Shown piece after piece: positions 35,858-43,312 of a stretch of 64,000 bases of DNA; the first letter of the stretch is position 1, and each line of letters opens with the position of its first letter. Under the pieces are notes generated by a model. It searched no databases and had not been told where the DNA came from. It was given only the letters and a program-made list of their open reading frames with translations. The stretch comes from Bordetella genomosp. 10. GTDB lineage: Bacteria > Pseudomonadota > Gammaproteobacteria > Burkholderiales > Burkholderiaceae_B. The stretch spans positions 248,001 through 312,000 of the forward strand of contig NZ_NEVM01000001.1 of NCBI RefSeq assembly GCF_002261225.1, given 5' to 3'. The position numbers and the translations under genes are program-made.

Positions 35858-38110
35858 TCAGGCGTCCGAGGGCAGCCACGGCCGCAGCGGTTCGATATCC
35901 ACGCCATCCGGCGCATACCAGACCTTGCGCGTGGGATCCCAGCGCGCGCCCAGTTTCTTGACGTGTTCCTTGTCGGCGTAGGGGACTTTCAGGTCCCGCC
36001 GTCCGGCCGCCGGCGCGCCACGCGCCGCACCGGCGGTGGACGCGGAGGGGCGAGCGGCCGCCGCCGTCCGCGTCGGGCGCAGCGCCTGGTTGGCCAGCAC
36101 GGCGGCGTCGGCGCGGGCCCGGGTCGCCCCGATTTCCATGCGCGCGATGTAAGGGCTGCGCCGGCCTTCGTCCGCGGGCGCGATCAAGGTCAGCCGGCTG
36201 CGCGCGCGCGTCGCCGCCACGTAGAACAGGTTTTCTTCCTCGCGCGCGGCCCGCAAGGGATGGGGGAATTCGCCGACGGCCAGGAAAGGCAGGATGACGT
36301 GATCGAATTCCTTGCCCTTGGCCGATTCGACGCATTCGAGCAGCACCAGGTTCTTGCTACGGCGCGCGGCCACGAAGGCGTCGGCCGCGCCGATCCAGGC
36401 GGCGAAGTCCCGCAGCGAGCGGCCGGACGCCCGCGCCGCCGCGACGAAGCCCTGGACCGAGCGCGTGACCACTTCGGTGTCGTAGGGATGGACATACAGT
36501 CGCTGGGCCAGGTTTTCCACCGCCACGTCGGCGCAGATCCGCAGCAGCGCTTCGTGCGCGGGCGCGTCGTCCGGCAGGCCGCGCACATGGTCGACCGCGG
36601 CGGCCATGTGGCGGCGCGCGGTCTCGGCGCCCACGCGCTGGATCTGGTACTGGAAAAAAGTCTTGAGCAGTTCCGGCTGCTTGGCGATGTCGCGCTTGGC
36701 CTGTGCCAGTTCGTCGTCCGTCATCGGCACCTCGCCGAACAGCGCCAGGGCCGCGACGATGGCTTCGCGCACCGGCATGGCTTCCACCGTATGCAGGTTG
36801 TCCAGGGCGATCGCCAGCATGCCGCGCAGGAAAAGGATTTCCTCGCGCCGCAGGTAGCTGGGCATGGTCTGGGTGCGGTAGCCGATGTCGGCCTGCATCA
36901 AGGCGTTCTCGATGGCGATGGACTGGTGGCGGTCGCGCAGGAGGATGGCGCAGCCGTCCAGCGGACGCTTGTCCGCTTTCCAGCGCCGTAGCGCCGCGAC
37001 GACCTGCGCGGCGCCGGCTTCGGCGCTATCTTCGTCAGGCGTTCCGCTCGGCGTTCCGTCCGGCGCGGCCGGCCCTGCATAGGTCAAGACGTCCAGGTCG
37101 GTCTTCACCGGCAGGCCCGAGCGCACCGGCTTGCGCTTGAACGCTTCCATGGCATGGGCCAGATGCGGCCCATGGCGCCACGTCACCGTCAGCGGGTAGT
37201 TCACCGTGGCCGGAAAGCGGGCGGCGAAGCGATGGTCCAGGTACTGTTCGTCCGCGCCCAGGCGCGAATGGATCACCTGGTCGCGGTCGCCCGCGCCGAC
37301 GAAGTACACGCCCTCGCGCGCGAGCAGCGTCTCCAGCACGGTATAGGCGGCCTCGTTCAGGTCATGTAATTCATCGGCCACCACCAGGCGGCAGCCAGGC
37401 AGCGCGTCGGCGCATTCGGGAAAATCGCGCAGCAGGCGCGCCAGGTCGTAGGTGGCGTCCCAGGGACCGCGGAATTGCGGCGTTTCGCCGCCGTCCTGGC
37501 GCAGTCTTTCGAACTCCTGCGCCCACAGCAGGTCGGTGAGCGATATGCCGCGGTCTTCCGCGACGTGGGCCAGCGGCTGTTCCTCGTCCTCTTCGCCGGT
37601 CTCCAGCGCCAGCCGGGCCTTCAGGTTCAACAGGTTGTCCAGGAACTGGCTGACCGCGCTGTCGTGGGTGCGTATTTCCAATTGGTTGGCGTAGGCCGGA
37701 TAGGCATCGGCCAGGCCCTCCAGCGCGTCGAGCGCCGGCGCCTTGAGTTCGCGCGCCGACAGCAGTTGCTCGGGCGCCTCGTCTTCCAGGCGGGTCAGCA
37801 CCCGCTGCGCGAACTCGTCCATGGTGAGCACCGTCAACTGCGCCACGGTGGCGGCCGGCAGGCCGACTTCCTGAAGCCGGGCGCGCATCACCTGGCGGGC
37901 CTCCGGCGTGAACGTCAGCGCCAGGATGGCCTGCGGCGACAGGCCGCGGGCCAGGGCCTCGCCCACCCGCAGCGCCAGCGTGGTGGTCTTGGCGGCGCCG
38001 GCGTTCGCGTGCACCAGGCAGACGCGCTGGCGCGCCAACTGGATGTCGCGTTGCTCGGGCGTGGGGACCAGGCCGGCGGGGATGAATTGAGGCGTGGGAC
38101 TGTCGGTCAT
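35858..38110 (-). CDS. UvrD/Rep-type helicase with C-terminal DUF5710-like domain
   Basis: A 750-residue superfamily 1 helicase. The Q-motif is PTPEQRDIQLA. Walker A is variant, HANAGAAKTTT, with Ala-Ala before the Lys instead of the usual Gly. Motif II is VVADELHDL. Motif III is FVGAGDRDQVIH. Motif V is AKGKEFDHVILPF and motif VI is FYVAATRARSRLTLI. After an Ala-rich linker (about 670-705), residues 708-750 (DLKVPYADKEHVKKLGARWD, followed by VWYAPDGVDIEPL) form a DUF5710-like module, found in primase/topoisomerase-type plasmid and phage proteins. The S24 repressor gene lies 45 bp upstream on the same strand, so helicase expression is probably tied to it. Confidence 0.88.
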   Translation of the reverse strand: MTDSPTPQFIPAGLVPTPEQRDIQLARQRVCLVHANAGAAKTTTLALRVGEALARGLSPQAILALTFTPEARQVMRARLQEVGLPAATVAQLTVLTMDEFAQRVLTRLEDEAPEQLLSARELKAPALDALEGLADAYPAYANQLEIRTHDSAVSQFLDNLLNLKARLALETGEEDEEQPLAHVAEDRGISLTDLLWAQEFERLRQDGGETPQFRGPWDATYDLARLLRDFPECADALPGCRLVVADELHDLNEAAYTVLETLLAREGVYFVGAGDRDQVIHSRLGADEQYLDHRFAARFPATVNYPLTVTWRHGPHLAHAMEAFKRKPVRSGLPVKTDLDVLTYAGPAAPDGTPSGTPDEDSAEAGAAQVVAALRRWKADKRPLDGCAILLRDRHQSIAIENALMQADIGYRTQTMPSYLRREEILFLRGMLAIALDNLHTVEAMPVREAIVAALALFGEVPMTDDELAQAKRDIAKQPELLKTFFQYQIQRVGAETARRHMAAAVDHVRGLPDDAPAHEALLRICADVAVENLAQRLYVHPYDTEVVTRSVQGFVAAARASGRSLRDFAAWIGAADAFVAARRSKNLVLLECVESAKGKEFDHVILPFLAVGEFPHPLRAAREEENLFYVAATRARSRLTLIAPADEGRRSPYIARMEIGATRARADAAVLANQALRPTRTAAAARPSASTAGAARGAPAAGRRDLKVPYADKEHVKKLGARWDPTRKVWYAPDGVDIEPLRPWLPSDA

Positions 38111-38155
38111 CGGGGCAAGGGGTGTGCGGGTGGGGAAGGGCGGCTTGGCGGGCGA

Positions 38156-39043
38156 TCAGAATTCCACGAACTTGCCGATCACCACGCCGCAGATGGTGGC
38201 CGACGCGTCGATTTCGATCAGGCGGGGGCCGGGCCAGTCCGGATTCAGCGCGCGCAGGTACTTGTGCTCGCCCTCGACGACCAGTTGCTTGAACGTGGCT
38301 TCCTTGGAGTCCTCGAAGCGCACCACGACGTTGCGGCCATGTTCGGCGGCGACGTCGGGATCGACGAAGATGATGTCGCCGTCCTGGAACTTGGGCTCCA
38401 TGCTGACGCCGCGCACGCGTAGCGCGAAGGTGTGCGGACCATGGCGGCGCGGGCAGGCATGCCAGATGTCGGCGTCGCCAGGGGCGTAGTTGTCGATGAC
38501 CTCGGTCAGCGCGCCGGCCTGGACCCAGGAGATCAGGGGCACCTGGCCCTGCATCGGCCGCGTTCGAGCCAGATCGTAGACCGGGGCGGCCGGTTCGACG
38601 CTGGCGGTTCCGTCGGCGGACACATCGGCGGTGAGCGCGGCCTGCCGGACGGCGGCATCGGCGGGCGCGGCCGGGGAGGGCGCGGGAATCGCCTGCCTGG
38701 GCGGCGCGGACGTGGGCGCTATGTGCATGGACGGGGATGGGGACGGCGACGAGGTGAGCGCCGCGCGCATGGCCGACGGCGTTGCGGGGAGTCGCTGCGG
38801 CGTCGTTCCGTCCGAACGCGGGCCGGCGTGGTCCGTATCCAGCCAGTACAGGCCCAGCCCGAAGGCCTGCTCCACCTTGCGCGCCGTGCCGTCGCCGATG
38901 TCCTTGGCGCCCGAGGCATAGCGGCTGACCAGCGAAGGCGTGGAATAGCCGAGCGCGTCGGCGGCTCTCGTCTGGCTGCCGCCGCACAGGCGGGCCACGA
39001 CGTCGATGAAGTTCAGGCGGCGGATTTCTTTGGCGGATCGCAT
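38156..39043 (-). CDS. S24-family self-cleaving repressor (CI/LexA-like)
   Basis: A 295-residue regulator. An N-terminal HTH (about 10-70, SQTRAADALGYSTPSLVSRY) is followed by a 100-residue Pro/Ala/Ser linker and an S24 peptidase domain. The autocleavage site is Ala176-Gly177 in SWVQAGALTEV. The catalytic dyad is S214 in RGVSMEPKFQDGD and K252 in EATFKQLVVEG. The site-to-Ser spacing equals that of lambda CI. A RecA-triggered self-cleavage like CI is expected. The start is ATG 39043; an upstream in-frame TTG (39061) is possible. It heads a unit with the helicase, and clustered dyads just upstream should be its own operators. The long linker is unusual. Confidence 0.9.
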   Translation of the reverse strand: MRSAKEIRRLNFIDVVARLCGGSQTRAADALGYSTPSLVSRYASGAKDIGDGTARKVEQAFGLGLYWLDTDHAGPRSDGTTPQRLPATPSAMRAALTSSPSPSPSMHIAPTSAPPRQAIPAPSPAAPADAAVRQAALTADVSADGTASVEPAAPVYDLARTRPMQGQVPLISWVQAGALTEVIDNYAPGDADIWHACPRRHGPHTFALRVRGVSMEPKFQDGDIIFVDPDVAAEHGRNVVVRFEDSKEATFKQLVVEGEHKYLRALNPDWPGPRLIEIDASATICGVVIGKFVEF

Positions 39044-39060
39044 GGCGCGATTTGACCTCA

Positions 39061-39095
39061 AATTACCGAAAAGGTAAATACCCGGATGGGTAATT
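39061..39095. promoter_or_regulatory. clustered operator dyads of the S24 repressor
   Basis: Within 35 bp are two adjoining perfect dyads, TTACCGAAAAGGTAA (39063-39077) and TACCCGGATGGGTA (39079-39092). The outer arms AATTACC (39061) and GGTAATT (39089) also pair across the whole cluster. A further TTAAGGTAAT half-site lies at about 39116-39125. The cluster is 18 bp upstream of the repressor start codon, as expected for cooperative autorepression. Confidence 0.7.
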
Positions 39096-39318
39096 TTTAA
39101 CTTGTTTTATGACCGTTAAGGTAATAGCATTTTTTCCTTGCCGGCGAAGACCCATGGGCGTTGCCGACGGCATTGCCGGCGTGGTGAACGGCGGACGCGG
39201 GAGGCCAGGACACGGAGATCGCCGTCTCCCTGGGCTGCGTGATGGAAGGCAAACAAACCCTGCCGGAAGGGCAGGCGAAAACAACGGATAAGGACCGGAT
39301 GGGTAGAAGGGGCTGGTG

Positions 39319-39690
39319 ATGGATGGTTCACTCAACGACAGCGTACAAATCGCCGCTTGGATCAAATGGGTCTTCGGCAGTGGAGCAATGGGGGCGCTGG
39401 CCTCGGGTTTCTTCCTGCTCGCCCGGCGCATGTGGCGCAGCGACCGGATCGACGCCGTGGACACCTCGGAGAGCACGCGCTCGACCAAGGCGCTGGGCGA
39501 TCTCACCGTTTCCCTGTTCGAAGAGAACCGCAAGCTGCGGGCGGAGCTGGATCACAAGAATGCGATGCTCATCGCCGCTTACCGGGAGATCCTGGGGCGG
39601 GATCATGCATCCATGCCGGCGGCAACGGACGCGTGGGAGGCTGCGGAAGTGGCGGATGGGGCGGCCGGCACGCATGCCGCGCCTCCCTGA
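39319..39690 (+). CDS. small membrane-anchored protein, phage-like
   Basis: A 123-residue protein, MDGSLNDSVQIAAWIKWVFG and onward. One transmembrane helix lies at about residues 18-38 (GSGAMGALASGFFLLARRMW). A helical, charged segment with heptad character follows (LGDLTVSLFEENRKLRAELD), then an Ala-rich tail. AGAAGGGGCTGG precedes the ATG; a GTG one codon earlier is possible. It is divergent from the S24 repressor, the place of an early phage gene, and the size and layout resemble small phage membrane proteins, but no family is recognised. It may be the repressor's second target. Confidence 0.6.
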   Translation: MDGSLNDSVQIAAWIKWVFGSGAMGALASGFFLLARRMWRSDRIDAVDTSESTRSTKALGDLTVSLFEENRKLRAELDHKNAMLIAAYREILGRDHASMPAATDAWEAAEVADGAAGTHAAPP

Positions 39691-39790
39691 GCCGGGCGCC
39701 GGCCGGTCGGCGGCGCCGGTTCGCGGCCGGGATCGCGGCCGCGGCCATGTGGATCGCATGGGGACGATCCACGCGGCCGGCGTGGCGGGG

Positions 39791-40072
39791 TCAGTCCTGG
39801 CGGCTGGTCACTTCCACCAGGTGATAACCGAACTGGGTCTTGACGGGACCCTGCACCTGGTTGACCGGGGCGCTGAACACCACCTGGTCGAATTCCGGGA
39901 CCATCTGGCCGCGGCCGAACGTGCCGAGGTTGCCGCCGTCGCGCTTGGACGGGCAGCTAGAGTGTTCTTTCGCCAGTTGAGCGAAATCGGCGCCGTTTTC
40001 GATGGCGGTCTTCAGTTCCTTGGCTTTTTCCTCGGTCGAGACCAGGATGTGGCGGGCGGAGGCGAAAGGCAT
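39791..40072 (-). CDS. ppiC: parvulin-type peptidyl-prolyl isomerase PpiC
   Basis: A 93-residue protein, exactly the length of E. coli PpiC. The single rotamase domain carries ARHILVSTEEKAKEL, FAQLAKEHSSCPSKRDGGNL, TFGRGQMVPEFDQVVF and TQFGYHLVEVTSR. These are the catalytic and substrate-pocket residues of cytoplasmic parvulins. There is no signal peptide. The start is ATG 40070-40072, with AAGGAG seven bases upstream; five codons before it are spurious. It is a single gene ending about 100 bp from the small membrane-protein gene that converges on it. Confidence 0.95.
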   Translation of the reverse strand: MPFASARHILVSTEEKAKELKTAIENGADFAQLAKEHSSCPSKRDGGNLGTFGRGQMVPEFDQVVFSAPVNQVQGPVKTQFGYHLVEVTSRQD

Positions 40073-40107
40073 GGTGTTCTCCTTCAAGATGGAAGGGTGA
40101 GAGTAAC

Positions 40108-40171
40108 AAAAAAGGCCCCCACGCCGCGCCGCTGCACTGTCTCTGCGCCCAAAGGCGAGAATTTGCCCCGT
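40108..40171. repeat. degenerate fragment of the intergenic repeat family
   Basis: AAAAAAGGCCCCCACGCCGC and a following CTGCGCCCAAAGGCGAGAAT segment resemble module A of the repeats at 22.4 and 24.5 kb, with decay in the second half. It lies upstream of ppiC between divergent genes. Confidence 0.5.
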
Positions 40172-40240
40172 CCCTATGTTCAGTAATTAATAATAGGTGC
40201 CTTATCAATGCGCACATCGTTGCGGCGTCGGAGGGTAGTC

Positions 40241-41593
40241 ATGCAGTGGGAGCGTTTATTGACGCCGCAGCGGCTGGGCAAGCGGGCCGCGCCCGAGCCG
40301 CAGGATCCGCGCAGCGAATTCACGCGCGACAACGACCGCATCGTGTTCTCGTCGGCCTTTCGCCGCATGCAGGACAAGACGCAGGTCTTTCCCCTGGCCA
40401 AGAGCGACTACGTGCGCACGCGGCTGACCCACAGCCTGGAAGTGGCGTCGGTGGGCCGTTCGCTGGGCATGCGCGCGGCCGAGCGCATCCGGCGCGTCTG
40501 CCCGGACGCGGCCGCCGTGGTGCGGCCGGACGAGGTCGGCATGATCGTCGCCAGCGCCTGCCTGGCGCACGACATCGGCAACCCGCCGTTCGGCCACGCG
40601 GGCGAATCGGCGATCCAGGAATGGTTCAGCCGCGCGCCCGAAGGACGCGAATTCCTCTCCTGCAGCGGGATGAGCGCGGCCGAACGGGCCGACCTGGAGG
40701 CCTTCGAGGGCAATGCCCAGGGCTTCCGCATCCTCACCCGCCTGCAGTATCCGCAGCAGCGCGGCGGCATGCACCTGACGGCGGCCATGCTGGCGACCTT
40801 CGCCAAATACCCCGGCGCGTCGACGGCGGCCGACCCGGCGGGCGAGGCCGTGAGCCGCCACAAGTTCGGCTACATGCAATCCGAGGCGGACCTGTTCGAG
40901 GAAGTGGCGGCGATGACGGACCTGCCGCGCCGGCCCGGTCCCGTCGCGGCCTGGCATCGGCATCCGCTGGCCTTCCTGGTCGAGGCGGCCGACGACATCT
41001 GCTACCACGTCATGGACATCGAGGACGGCTACAAGGCCGGCGTGGTGAGCCATGAACAATTGCTGGCCCTGCACCAGCCCTGGCGCGACGCGCATATCGA
41101 CGGCCGCGCGCAGGCCATGGGCACGGACGCGCAAAAGGCGGAGTTCTACCGCGCCAAGACCATAGGCAAGCTGATCGACGACGTCGTCGACCGGTTCGAG
41201 GCCTGCCTGCCCGGCATGCTGGACGGCAGCTTCGATCGCGAGCTGATGGTCGGCATTCCCCGGGCCGCCGAATTCAAGCGCTTCAAGGAGGTCGCGCGCG
41301 AACGCGTCTACCGCCACCAGGCCGTGCTGGAAATCGAGGCCTGCGGGTTCGAGGTCATCAGCGGGCTGCTGTCGGCCTTTCTCGGCGCGGTGGAGGACAA
41401 CGCGGCGCGCGGCGAGCAGGGCCAGAGCGTGCGCACCCGCACGCTGTTGCACCTGATGCCGGGCGCGCACCGAGAGTTCGCGGCGCTGTCGCCCTACGAA
41501 CGCGCCCTGTGCGTGACCGATTTCGTCTCCGGCATGACCGACACCTACGCGGTCGAGTTCTATCAACGCATCCGGGGGATCTCGCTGCCATGA
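40241..41593 (+). CDS. dgt: deoxyguanosinetriphosphate triphosphohydrolase-like dNTPase
   Basis: A 450-residue HD-domain phosphohydrolase that splits dNTPs into nucleoside and triphosphate. The start is ATG 40241, with GGAGGG nine bases upstream. Family motifs are DNDRIVFSSAFRRMQDKTQV, RTRLTHSLEVASVGRSLG (first metal His), CLAHDIGNPPFGHAGESAIQ (HD motif) and DDICYHVMDIEDG (second Asp). The length fits the long Dgt subclass. Its stop overlaps the next gene start as ATGA, so the downstream membrane protein is co-translated. A role in dNTP pool control is the family expectation; antiphage roles are known for some members, but nothing here shows that. Confidence 0.93.
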   Translation: MQWERLLTPQRLGKRAAPEPQDPRSEFTRDNDRIVFSSAFRRMQDKTQVFPLAKSDYVRTRLTHSLEVASVGRSLGMRAAERIRRVCPDAAAVVRPDEVGMIVASACLAHDIGNPPFGHAGESAIQEWFSRAPEGREFLSCSGMSAAERADLEAFEGNAQGFRILTRLQYPQQRGGMHLTAAMLATFAKYPGASTAADPAGEAVSRHKFGYMQSEADLFEEVAAMTDLPRRPGPVAAWHRHPLAFLVEAADDICYHVMDIEDGYKAGVVSHEQLLALHQPWRDAHIDGRAQAMGTDAQKAEFYRAKTIGKLIDDVVDRFEACLPGMLDGSFDRELMVGIPRAAEFKRFKEVARERVYRHQAVLEIEACGFEVISGLLSAFLGAVEDNAARGEQGQSVRTRTLLHLMPGAHREFAALSPYERALCVTDFVSGMTDTYAVEFYQRIRGISLP

Positions 41594-42303
41594 AGCGCAT
41601 CGTCGTCGGCCTCATCTTCTCGTTCCTGATGTTCTTCGTGGCGCTGTGCTTCTTCGGCGCCGCCCGAGGGAACGACACGCTCCATTTTCCCGGCATCGGC
41701 ATCGAGCCCGCCGAACTGGGCAAGCTGCTGTTGCTGGCCGCGCTGCTCATCCTGCCCTTCTGGCTGACCTTGCAGATCGACGCCAGGCGCCGGACCCGCC
41801 TGACGCGCTACGCCATCCTGGCCAGCCTCGCCGTGCTGGCGTTCTTCCCGCTCCCGTTCCAGGGCGAGTTGCGGCACCCCGCGACGAATCGCGACGGCAC
41901 GCCCATGATCGACCAGACCTTCAACGACGGCCGCCGGGTCCAGGCCTTCGACGGCCTGTTCGGCTACGCGCCGTTCTGGAACTCCTATTACGTGCGGCCT
42001 GCCCGCCACCCCGACTACGACCGCCGGAACAACGAGACCCGCGACCTGCAGGAAGGCAACGCCTTCTGGGGCAAGCGCACGAGCTACCGGCTCTATCCCG
42101 ACAACGAGAAGGACGACCGCGAGTGCCGCGAGGCCGTCGCCTGGCATCTCCTGGGCTTCTATTACGACGATCGGAAAGACCGGCGGATGCCGTTCGAGAT
42201 GTCGCCGAAGACGGATCCGCTTTGCCGTCCGGTGCAGGTGCCGGAGGGACTGGTGCGCCGGGACAGGCCCGTCATCGGGATCCCCGCCCTGCCCGGCGGC
42301 TGA
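41590..42303 (+). CDS. membrane protein of unknown function, coupled to dgt
   Basis: A 237-residue protein with three N-terminal hydrophobic helices (VVGLIFSFLMFFVALCFFGA; LGKLLLLAALLILPFWLTLQ; ILASLAVLAFFPLPF). A hydrophilic C-terminal domain of 130 residues follows, with many Tyr, Arg and Asp (YYVRPARHPDYDRRNNETRD). No family is recognised. The ATG overlaps the dgt stop codon by four bases. It has a two-cysteine C-terminal part (DDRECREAV; DPLCRPVQ), which could form a disulfide if periplasmic. It converges with the next membrane-protein gene. Confidence 0.75.
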   Translation: MKRIVVGLIFSFLMFFVALCFFGAARGNDTLHFPGIGIEPAELGKLLLLAALLILPFWLTLQIDARRRTRLTRYAILASLAVLAFFPLPFQGELRHPATNRDGTPMIDQTFNDGRRVQAFDGLFGYAPFWNSYYVRPARHPDYDRRNNETRDLQEGNAFWGKRTSYRLYPDNEKDDRECREAVAWHLLGFYYDDRKDRRMPFEMSPKTDPLCRPVQVPEGLVRRDRPVIGIPALPGG

Positions 42304-42309
42304 GGTCTT

Positions 42310-43089
42310 CTAGCCGCCGCGGTACGCCACGTATCGGTCCAGGACCGCCAGCAGGAGCAGTCCGAGGACCCAGGCCGCGAGCACGCCGCGCGGGGGCAGC
42401 AGGCCGGGCAAGGCGGGCGTTTCGGCTTCGGGGGCGCCTTGGGCAACCTGGGCGGCATGGCCGGGCATGCCGCCATCGCCAACCACGCCGGCCGCACCAG
42501 TTACGCCGGCCGCGCGGTTGCGCAGGTAGGCGCGGTAGGCCGTGCGCTGCCAGCACCAGATGACCTGCGGGATGACGAAAAGGAAGTTCAAGGCATTGAG
42601 CGGCGCGCCCATCGCGCCCATGAACAGGACGACGAGCAGCGTCTGCGGCAGGTTGGCGGCGTCCCGCCATGAACCGGTGATCGTCATGGCGACGGTCGCC
42701 AGCAGCCCGATCGCGATCCAGAACGCGAAGTACCCCACCAGCCCTTGCCACAGCGCGATCGGGTAAATGAAGTCGCGCAGCGCCGCCTCCCGGTCCGCGG
42801 CGCTCGCCCCGGGCCGGCCCCGCAGGCGGCGGCGCCAGGATCGCCACCAGACCCGCCCCGCACCCAGCAGGCCGCCCAGGCTCAGGAATATCGTGAGGAT
42901 CTGCGGGCCCCGATCGTCGTCGGGCTTGGGGGCGAGGAGGCTGTCCAGCAGGCCGCTCAGCGGACGGCCGTCCCACGTGTTCAGCAGCACGCCGAAGGCG
43001 AGCGCCACCGCGCAGGCGCCCAGCAGCCAGATCAGGATCAGCTTGGGCGCCAGCCGCTGGCGGGCGAAGGTGGGAGCGAAGAGGGCCAT
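42310..43089 (-). CDS. membrane protein of unknown function
   Basis: A 259-residue protein with five to six hydrophobic helices (LILIWLLGACAVALAFGVLL; ILTIFLSLGGLLGAGRVWW; LVGYFAFWIAIGLLATVAMT; TLLVVLFMGAMGAPLNALNF; and a final GVLAAWVLGLLLLAVLDRYV). The start is ATG 43087-43089; upstream codons overlap the catabolic promoter region. A Gly/Ala loop of about 40 residues precedes the last helix. No family is recognised. It converges with the dgt-coupled membrane protein and is divergent from hyuA. Confidence 0.7.
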   Translation of the reverse strand: MALFAPTFARQRLAPKLILIWLLGACAVALAFGVLLNTWDGRPLSGLLDSLLAPKPDDDRGPQILTIFLSLGGLLGAGRVWWRSWRRRLRGRPGASAADREAALRDFIYPIALWQGLVGYFAFWIAIGLLATVAMTITGSWRDAANLPQTLLVVLFMGAMGAPLNALNFLFVIPQVIWCWQRTAYRAYLRNRAAGVTGAAGVVGDGGMPGHAAQVAQGAPEAETPALPGLLPPRGVLAAWVLGLLLLAVLDRYVAYRGG

Positions 43090-43127
43090 GGGGCCGTACT
43101 TTACCCCGCGTCCGGGTCCGGCCGCTT

Positions 43128-43164
43128 GGGTTAACCCTATAAGGGTATTTGCTGGCACAGCCAG
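43128..43164. promoter_or_regulatory. three dyads in the hyuA upstream region
   Basis: GGGTTAACCC (43128-43137) overlaps ACCCTATAAGGGT (43134-43146), and CTGGCACAGCCAG (43152-43164) follows. All have perfect arms. They lie about 150 bp before hyuA, within 40 bp of the divergent membrane-protein start. A regulator site for the catabolic operon is likely; which regulator is unknown. Confidence 0.45.
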
Positions 43165-43312
43165 ACTTGTCCTTGCAGCAGTAATTACTTGTTTGCCAAG
43201 GCGGCGCCCGCAGGCCGATGATGATTTCATACGGCGGCGCATCACGTCCCCGTCCAGCGGACCGGTTCCCCTGGGCAAGCCGCCGCTCCACGTCTTCGAA
43301 ACACGGCACAAC

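Noticed and set aside
39063..39533. 156-codon minus-strand frame over the repressor operator region
   Set aside because: It crosses the operator dyads and the small membrane-protein gene and shows no recognisable protein features.
31983..39690. The block considered as a complete prophage
   Set aside because: Only a repressor and one phage-like small protein are seen; no integrase, att duplication, structural or lysis genes are visible.
40241..42303. dgt and its coupled membrane protein considered as a dedicated antiphage system
   Set aside because: Dgt homologues are common housekeeping genes, and nothing in the partner protein indicates phage sensing.
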